In this document: positions 57,573 to 64,000 of the stretch, piece after piece
Layout of the letters: every line of letters begins with the position of its first letter
How positions within the stretch are numbered: position 1 is the stretch's first letter
DNA from: Aegilops tauschii subsp. strangulata
Taxonomy: Eukaryota > Streptophyta > Magnoliopsida > Poales > Poaceae
DNA length: 64,000 nt
Direction of reading: 5' to 3'
Assembly: GCF_002575655.3 (NCBI RefSeq)
Contig: NC_053037.3
Location: forward strand, 572,176,880 to 572,240,879
Translations under genes and position numbers: made by a program
Notes under the pieces: model-generated
The model's input: the letters and a program-made list of their open reading frames with translations, nothing else
Databases searched by the model: none
Told to the model about the DNA's origin: nothing

Positions 57573-57728
57573 AGCCGTCGTGGTCCTCAATCAGTGTGGT
57601 GCTGGTGCGGGAGGAGGGGGATAAGGCGAGGCTATTTTCGTCCAAAATCGGTTGCAGCTGTTAATACGCAGTACAATATGGAATATGCCTAAAAGACTTA
57701 TGCGCATTATAATCTGGAACGGAGGGAG

Positions 57729-57951
57729 TATATACATTATCCCCTATTTGCTACACGTCACAGCAATTCCCTTACACCTCGATTAAGCACTTTCTCTTCT
57801 TAAAGCACTTGCCCCCGGCCATCTATTGGGTCGTCTCATATTCTCATCACCATCACTAAGCTGCAAGAAGCAAAACCCCATAGCTATAGCTCAAGTGAAG
57901 TGAGCTGAGGGATTGAAATTTAGAGGAGAAGCCTAGGCAATTCAGCTAGCA
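57729..57951 (+). promoter_or_regulatory. Residual promoter of glutaredoxin copy 2
   Basis: Colinear with 25049-25238 of copy 1 (TTACACCTCGATTAAGCACT; GCTCAAGTGAAGTGAGCTGA). The TATA box is lost and everything further upstream is displaced 23.6 kb to the left by the Mariner/CACTA nest. Confidence 0.75.
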
Positions 57952-58218
57952 ATGGCGGACATGCATGGTGACGGCGCTCGTCTTGTGTAGGGCACCGTGG
58001 TGATCTTCGGGGTGAGCAACTGCTGCATGTTAAACACGATGAAGCGCTATTTGCAGACCTGGGCGTGAGCTCGACGACGGTGCACGAGCTGGACAAGGAC
58101 CCCCAGGGCGAGGAGGTCGAGAGGGCACTGGCCGGTATGGTCAGCCAGAGACACGATCATGTCGCTGCACCTCAAGGGCCAGCTAGTGCCGCTCCTCCGC
58201 CAAGCCCGCGCCCTGTAG
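57952..58218 (+). pseudogene. CC-type glutaredoxin, copy 2, heavily broken
   Basis: Starts MADMHGDGARLV followed by an in-frame TAG at 57988-57990, then VVIFGVSNCCMLNTMKR. The active site reads CCML and the following His is Asn. A base is missing before GACCTGGGCGTGAGC, shifting [19 protein letters not shown] to another frame. About 40 bp coding the GGALVGG region is deleted after VSQR. The end is LKGQLVPLLRQARAL then TAG at 58216. Non-functional. Confidence 0.88.
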
Positions 58219-59480
58219 TCCTTGGAAAGCCCGCGCCCTGATCACAACCTAAAAACCTAGTGATGGTATAAATACAGTGCATGCCACCCTCTTGTTATTT
58301 CAGTTGTACTTCTTCTTGTCAAGAGAGGCGTAATAATCTTGGTTATTAGAGGAGAGCTAACGACCTAAATCATCATCATATCTTAAGGTCTGCTGTGATC
58401 AGGCCTGAATCACCGGCTCTGTTTGACTGGATCGGTGAGCCTGTTCTCAACCATCCTGTTAACTCCAGCGCCTCTCCTTCAGTCCGGTGGCACTGACATG
58501 GAATGCAATATCATTGCTCACAAGTCGTGCCGTCGCCATCTATAGCTGCTGGAACATTTGGAAGGAACACATCACAAAAGGCTAATGCAAAACACACTAG
58601 GCTACCAAATTGATTAATACTTCTAGATACTAAGCTTAGTAGTGCAAATTGTGTCTTAACAGACTCACAGTTGTAGAATGCACGCGTTTCAGTCATGTAA
58701 GTTTGACCTTAAGAGCCTCTGTTCATTTCAACAAAAGAACCTGACACTGCGTTGCCAGATATCCAGCCGGACTGCACTGGATCTTCTAAGATTCGACTGC
58801 AATGCGTATAAGATATTCCCTAGGTGAAGAATTGCTAGTGATGAAGATTTTTCTGGTAGCAATCACTAGTGTAAACCAAACATTGAAAGAGAGGCAAGTA
58901 AAAAAGAGGAGCAGCAACTGGAACAGAAATAGCTGAACCTACAACTTGTGGCAAGGAAGCTTAGCTCAAGCAAACAAGAGCCTCTAGCTAGCTAGCTCAA
59001 GTGAACTAGCTGACAACAGCTTCAGCTAGCTCAAGTGAACTAGCTAGCAACAGCCTCTTCTAAACATCAGGTAAAACTCACCAGAAAACAAATTAGGAGG
59101 ATAAACTGCCACACATTTATTAGTCAGCTAGAACAAGCTTAGAGAGAGGAAACAACACGCTTGGATTGCTAATTAAGTAGCAAGTACTAAAAAGGCCAAT
59201 AGATAAAAGAACAGTATAATTCTTCAGTCCAGGAAAAAAGAAACATCACGTGGATCAAACAGTTAGCACATATTTCAAACTCGCATCAAAATGACTTTTG
59301 ATAATCTTAAAATCACATGCACATTAGTGACTTTCTTCAGCATGGAAGGATATCAACACAAGCGTAGCTATATATCAGGCATAGCTTCGTGATTAAAAAA
59401 TTTATGCATCAACAAACAAGCTGGTAGCTTATAGTGGATCCAATTCATACATATTGCAGCTCTTGAGGGTACGACAACCT
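58219..59480. repeat. Duplicated non-coding block, copy E, and F-box copy 4 downstream region
   Basis: 58600-58960 follows block C (ACCAAATTGATTA; TTAAGAGCCTC; GCAGCAACTGGAACAGAAAT). 58380-58600 has a LINE-like stretch (AVAIYSCWNIWKEH), absent from the other copies and possibly a small LINE fragment. 58975-59060 holds short repeats of AGCTAGCTCAAGTGAACT. 59220-59470 matches the 3' flank of copy 3. Confidence 0.6.
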
Positions 59481-60668
59481 TCAGATAAAAGGTGGAGCAT
59501 TCATAGCATAATCCTCTAGTGCATGAAAGAAGGTATGCGAAACAAGAGATTGTTTAAGCTGAAAATAAGTACGATCTAATCCTTTGCGATGTAAAGTGGC
59601 GACCAACTTGCCATCCGTGCCAACCCGAAATAGCCAATCGGCAAATTTGACCAACACAAGCAACTCACCATCCCCTGGCATGACAGACACATAAAACGAC
59701 GACCGAATGTATGTATCATACTTATCGCACTGCACCCTGATCTCCGCAAACGGCAATTCAATCCGGTGATTTAAGACCCATATCTCCCTTTCATAATCTT
59801 GCAACACCCATATATCAATGATTTTCTCACAATCAAGGATGGCCACGCCAAACATGTCGTCCATTTCAAACAGGTCAACGCAGCAAGCAACAACGGGAGT
59901 ACGCATCTCCCGGAACAATTCAGATCTGGTGTCGAACACCCCTATCGTTTTGCATTCTCCGTCATAATCAGATGTGCACCAATGCAGGCTACCACGGAAT
60001 AGCACATGCGGGTCGTCTAATCCCAGCGTAATCGCATTTGGCAACCCAATATGCCTCGGTGGATGGCCGGAGCCCAATGCCAAGACGTGGCACGCATCTT
60101 GACGCTCATCTTCTGTGATACGCTTGTATGAGTAGAGCAATAGTCTGTACTCGTCAGTAGAAGGGTGAGGGTACATTCCCAGGAGCCACCACGCATGACC
60201 CAAAGGGAGCGGGAGGCGAGCATACTGGCGAGTTGCCGGATTGCAGATGAAGAAGCCGCTGTCCTCGACGCAGAGGACGAGGAGGCCATCGCAGGAGACA
60301 ACCGGATGATAGTAGGAGATGTTGTCGCTTCCGCAGTCGACCCTCATCAAGGCGGCATCTAGATGAAAGGAGGTTTGGGCAGTAAGTCGGGCGATGGGCT
60401 GGAGCTGGTCGGGGGTGGCCACCCCTGCCCGATGGTCGAAGCAGATGATGTTTAGCGAGTCGGAGATGCCTTTTTCATAGTTGGTGCAGTCGTCGAGAAG
60501 GAGGAGGGCGGGCTGGTGGACATGGTGGGCGAGGAGGAAGTCGCGGGTGGAGGTTATGCTGCGCCAGGCACGGCAGACGGTGCGGCAGCGGAGGAGGGCT
60601 TTGGGAGGCAGGCGGACGAGGATCTCCCATATCACCATCTCCTCGGGGAGGGCACGGAGGGGAGCCAT
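59481..60668 (-). CDS. F-box protein, copy 4, intact
   Basis: A 395-residue intronless frame; the ATG at 60668 is the first in-frame ATG after an upstream stop (MAPLRALPEEMVIW). The F-box is at about residues 7-50 (WEILVRLPPKALLRC then VCRAWRSITSTRDFLLAHH). The C-terminal part is an F-box-associated beta-propeller-like region with ICNPATRQYARLPLPLGHAW, FDTRSELFREMRTPVVACCV and IIDIWVLQDYEREIWVLNHR, ending DYAMNAPPFI. It is the only undamaged member of the three-copy minus-strand family and defines the reading frame for the others. Probable SCF substrate adaptor; substrate unknown. TATA box near 60838. Confidence 0.85.
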   Translation of the reverse strand: MAPLRALPEEMVIWEILVRLPPKALLRCRTVCRAWRSITSTRDFLLAHHVHQPALLLLDDCTNYEKGISDSLNIICFDHRAGVATPDQLQPIARLTAQTSFHLDAALMRVDCGSDNISYYHPVVSCDGLLVLCVEDSGFFICNPATRQYARLPLPLGHAWWLLGMYPHPSTDEYRLLLYSYKRITEDERQDACHVLALGSGHPPRHIGLPNAITLGLDDPHVLFRGSLHWCTSDYDGECKTIGVFDTRSELFREMRTPVVACCVDLFEMDDMFGVAILDCEKIIDIWVLQDYEREIWVLNHRIELPFAEIRVQCDKYDTYIRSSFYVSVMPGDGELLVLVKFADWLFRVGTDGKLVATLHRKGLDRTYFQLKQSLVSHTFFHALEDYAMNAPPFI

Positions 60669-60837
60669 AGCTCCTGCCTGTGCGGCCTTGGCCACGGTCG
60701 CCGGTTGAGAGCTCTCGATCCGTCCTAGATGCAAAGCAGGCGTTGTGACGGCGGCGGATGTAGCTAGGTCTTCTTCCTCTTTCAAGGAATATGCATGCTC
60801 TGCTGTTATGAGATACGATCCAACAAACCCGCTGCTG

Positions 60838-60843
60838 TATATA
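60838..60843 (-). promoter_or_regulatory. TATA box of F-box copy 4
   Basis: TATATA in CTGTATATAGCCC, about 170 bp upstream of the ATG. Confidence 0.55.
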
Positions 60844-60899
60844 GCCCGTTTTCCCCTCGGACGGAAAGTTGAAGAAGGATAGGATCCGGTCCAGGGCCA

Positions 60900-61024
60900 A
60901 CGCGTCCGCGTTATTCGTATGGGAAGAGAGAGCGCGTCTGCCTGCCCGCCCGGTCGCGTATGTGTTTCAAACGTGGTGTACCTGTGTCCAAGCCTCCAAG
61001 GGATCCATCATCGATGAATTAGCT
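60900..61024. other. Upstream region of F-box copy 4
   Basis: GC-rich upstream sequence. GTGTACCTGTGTCCAAGCCTC and CAAGGGATCCATC parallel the upstream flank of copy 2 near 28620-28670, so the duplication reaches about here. Confidence 0.5.
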
Positions 61025-61390
61025 TTTTTTTTGTCATGGTAATACATGACTCATTTATATATCATAAAGAAAGTACAAGTCACGTAAGGACTGACATGAC
61101 AAAACTGAAAAGATAGCAGAACATATCTAAGCTTAACACAAACACCCGTCACCTGCCTCCGGCACCACCACAGCAGCCACCGAAGAAATGAATGACGGAT
61201 CACCTCCTCACCCAAGCTCGACGCGGCTCCATCGTTGATATGCAGCTTTGCGGACCTCCAAGATGGCTCACCAAAGATGAAACAATTGCCGTTGAACGAA
61301 TCAGACCGGCCACGGCCACGATATACCATGCATCGGTCGTGGACGGCGCTGGTACGTATACACTCCAAGCGAGAATCATATCAGCGTAGG
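61025..61390 (-). mobile_element. Probable 5'-truncated LINE tail or retrocopy
   Basis: On the minus strand the sequence ends CATGTATTACCATGACAAAAAAAA, a poly(A)-tailed 3' end preceded by ATATAAATGAG. Upstream is a coding-like minus-strand frame of about 100 residues without motifs I recognise. No target duplication found. Confidence 0.4.
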
Positions 61391-62199
61391 TGCGCGGGCT
61401 GCTCGAATCTAAGCATTGATTTTGTTTTTTGGTGAGGCCTCCCCAAATGGCGATATTTGTGACCGAAATTTTGCAAGTACCTTAAATATTTGATCAAGTT
61501 TGATTTCCCAAAAATTCAGAATTTTTTGATTTTGCTTTGTATTTGTTTTGATTTTACTATTCACCTGGGTGTAGGTGCACCCGAGAGCAGCCACACATTT
61601 CTCATATTTTTCTGGGAAGACATCATATCTCATGATGCTAACTAATGGACTCCCTCTGCATCTTTTTCCCTTTCATAACAAGAATAATTAGTAAAAGCAT
61701 CTCTATTTCAGCAATTATCTTGTACGAAGACCCATTGACACCATCGCAAAAATCGACATCACTGTGAGTGTTGTCTTGACAAAGACAAGTATGCCAGCGC
61801 GCTAGCAATGTAGCTCTCCAAGCATTTTTTTTTTTGTTATAGTGGTTTTTTAATGGTCATTTTAGTGCTATAGTAGAGGTGGAACTAGCTCCTCCTCTTT
61901 AGTCCTATAGTAGTGGTGGGGCTAGGTAGAACTCGGAGCCTGGGTACCGAGGCCCAAGCCCATAAGCGATTGTTGCTAGGGCACGGCTTTGTCTTGGTGC
62001 AGCGAATGTTTGCCTCTAGCGATGTCGTAGTGGGGCGGCCCATTAGTTGCTGCAAACGCTAGTTCAGTTCATCTGTTTTGTTTCTTCTTTATTCCCCTTC
62101 TTTTCTTACCTTTTTAAAAATGTTTGTACCATTTAAAAAATGTGCGTACCATTAAAAAATGTTTGTGATATTTAAAAATTGTTCACGCGCTTCAAAAAA
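61391..62199. other. Intergenic, nothing recognised
   Basis: AT-rich sequence with a GC-rich island (61900-62060) containing GGGCGGCCCATTAG. From 62100 degenerate AAAAATGTTTGT repeats begin. No gene. Confidence 0.3.
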
Positions 62200-62513
62200 A
62201 GGGAAAACTTTACTTTTGTCACTCTAGTGTTTGTCCACTTTGCCTATTCCACTCTAAAACTAGATATTTTACTTTTGTCCCTCTTAGCTTTTGACAATAT
62301 ATCACAATTGCCATTCTATGACAAAAGCAAAATTTTCAGAGTGACAAATTATTATACATTGTCAAAAGTTAAGAATAGCAAAAGTGAAATGAATACATAT
62401 TACTTTTGCCACAAAAATGGCCTTTGTGATACACTATCAAAAGATAAGAGGGGCAAAAGTGAGTGGCATAAGCTTAATGGGCAAAAGCTAGAGTAGCAAA
62501 ATAAAGTTTTACT
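62200..62513. mobile_element. Foldback MITE with long imperfect TIRs
   Basis: Left GGGAAAACTTTACTTTTGTC and right, inverted, GAGTAAAACTTTATTTTGCT; inverted similarity runs through most of the ~314 bp (CTTAGCTTTTGACAAT and its near complement). Flanks are A-runs, so a duplication cannot be proven. It sits inside the A-rich repeat tract. Confidence 0.7.
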
Positions 62514-63040
62514 CAAAAACATGGTTCTGTTATTTTTTTGAAAATCTTACCATTCAAAAATAATGTATTTGACATTTCAAAAAAATTGTTCACACATTTC
62601 AAAAAATGTTCATCACATCAAAAAACTGTATACACAATGTAAAAAAATGATGGTGGGGTTTAAGAAAAATGGTTCATACCATTCAGAAAAATGTCCATAA
62701 CACTAAACAAGTATTCACACGTTTCAAAAATCTTTTCGTTATTTAAAAGAATGTATATACAACGTAAAAACTGTTTGTGTAATTTAAGAAATGTCTATAC
62801 CATTGAATGTCTAAAGTGTATTTGAAAAATGTTTAACATGTATTCGAAAAATTGTTCAAACATGTATTTGGAAAAGTTTCAACATGTCTCAAAAAAAAGA
62901 TTTCACATGTATACCAAAAATATGCAACTTGTATTAAAAGTAGACATGTATTTGGGGAAAAAACTTAGAAAACTGAAAAGTGACACGCGAAAACAGAAAA
63001 AGAAAAAATCATGGAAAAATTCTGAAACAGGTCCATAAAA
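62514..63040. repeat. A-rich degenerate repeat tract
   Basis: Dozens of variants of CAAAAAATGTT(C/T)A, often with CATTT or ACATG before them, as seen in degenerate Triticeae DNA transposons. No coding content. Confidence 0.5.
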
Positions 63041-64000
63041 AGCTATGGAAACCTTCCAAGAACCTGTTTATTGGCTTGGCCCACTAAGTTGAGGGCACAC
63101 CCATCGCCAAAGGCTAGGCAAGGCTACATCTCGCCATAAACGAGATATAGCCCTAGTGATGTGAAAAGCCTAACAGAGGGGCCGACAGAGAGGCATGGCC
63201 AAGCAAGGAAAATCGCCCCGAGCATCTGACTAACATCATCTTCTTTAGTCAGAATGCAATTTGGGTTGTTGGTTGCTCGTAGGTAAGACGTTCTTGGGAT
63301 GCCGCCACAAAGCCTGGGCACCTGTCTATGGTGCAGGTACGGTTGATCCGCCACTAATTGCTAGCATCCTAGATCGGTTATGGTGGATTCCCGTGGGATC
63401 ACCGTAGGACAAGAAAATCCATAGAAAGCTAGGGTTAAAAGGAGTGCAAGACCTTAAGCGGTCAAAACTCGTGTCTTATAGGCAGTTAGGCACTGGCGAA
63501 ATGTTAGGTGGACTATACTAGGTCGTGGTAGAATCTTCCAAAAGTGCCAGGCTATGGGCTCCTCCTGTGCCGTGAGGAAGTTAAGGTTTACCATGGTGTA
63601 TTATGTCTCTCTAGACCGTGGGCTTATTGTGGTATGTTGATCTGGGTCAGCTCCTCCTATGTTGCACGTGAGTCCCGTGGCTGTCACCCCCTCTTTCTCA
63701 TCTCATTGACTCGTTTCCCGAATTTCTCGTGATGACTTCGCTAGTTCTTCTTTCTTCCCCCCAAATCCCCATATTCTAGCCCTCTCTTTCTTTTTTCGTG
63801 TGTTCTAGCTAGCATAGATGGTCCCTACCACTTCGTTTTCTGACTGTGGCGGCAATTCTCTTCTTATTCCCTAACACACATGTTTGTTTTCTCGTTGCTG
63901 GGACAAAGGCCAACACACTCCCATGTTGTGCCGTCGGGTCACATCGCACCAAAAATTGCCACTTGTTTTTGTTGTTGTTGCTACTGCTAGGCGGTGCTAC
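63041..64000. other. Intergenic, nothing recognised
   Basis: About 1 kb of balanced composition up to the window edge. Open frames are short and lack motifs. No repeat shared with the rest of the window was noticed. Confidence 0.3.

Larger units (their letters stand above)
34094..57728. mobile_element. Tc1/Mariner-type element (~0.9 kb without nested DNA), TA target
   Basis: The left end CTCCCTCCATTCCAGATTGT and the right end (inverted CTCCCTCCGTTCCAGATTAT) are flanked by TA at 34092-34093 and 57729-57730. Inverted similarity extends inwards to TTTTGGACGAAAA near both ends. Removing the CACTA-2 insertion leaves 742 + 153 bp. The left part has a GC-rich coding-like stretch (MDALDAETAAVANAEPP from 34303), broken by stops, which may be a transposase-gene remnant. 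It inserted in the promoter of glutaredoxin copy 2; the paralogous empty site is near 25048. Confidence 0.85.

Noticed and set aside
57364..57664. Frames rich in MPTA / CRRP repeats
   Set aside because: Translation of the TATGCCGACGGC subterminal repeat; non-coding.

Overview
The window looks like a Triticeae (wheat, Aegilops or barley type) nuclear chromosome segment. The evidence is Angela/WIS/BARE1-type Copia LTRs, CACTA (En/Spm) elements with GC-rich palindromic subterminal repeats, Stowaway MITEs, grass-type LINE fragments, and a small gene island of F-box and CC-type glutaredoxin genes. All identifications come from reading the sequence and recalling families; no database search was run. 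I saw no tRNA or rRNA gene, CRISPR array or organellar sequence.

Layout. (1) 1-21.47 kb is a transposon nest. A LINE is split into a left piece (1-259) and a right piece (about 20456-21472) by a CACTA element (CACTA-1, from 260). CACTA-1 carries a small 5' gene, a 337-bp tandem array, a second promoter region and a Ptta/En/Spm-like gene. It is itself interrupted by an old Copia element (1775-10388, minus strand) and by a 3.7-kb LTR-like insertion (16028-19741). (2) 21.5-34.1 kb is a gene island: an intact F-box gene (21769-23028, +), a frameshifted glutaredoxin (25239-25552, +), and two broken F-box copies on the minus strand (28359-27191 and 31100-29910), separated by repeated copies of one non-coding block. 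(3) 34.09-57.73 kb is a second nest: a Tc1/Mariner-type element with TA ends sits in the promoter of a second glutaredoxin copy. It holds a CACTA (CACTA-2, 34836-57572, TSD AGC) with a 667-bp satellite and two decayed transposase genes. Inside the satellite is a very young Copia element (39402-47977, TSD GGGGG). (4) 57.7-60.9 kb continues the gene island: a broken glutaredoxin (57952-58218) and an intact F-box gene (60668-59481, minus). (5) 61-64 kb is mostly degenerate A-rich sequence, a probable LINE tail and a foldback MITE.

How it fits together. The unit [block + glutaredoxin + block + reversed F-box] at about 23.6-28.5 kb is duplicated at about 32.5-34.1 plus 57.7-60.9 kb, and the second copy was split by 23.6 kb of nested transposons. 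The paralogous copies act as empty-site controls, giving exact boundaries for five insertions: two Stowaway MITEs, a hAT MITE, a 96-bp LINE tail and the Mariner-type element. Probably only the F-box genes at 21769 and 60668 can make a full-length host protein; all other coding units seen are broken.
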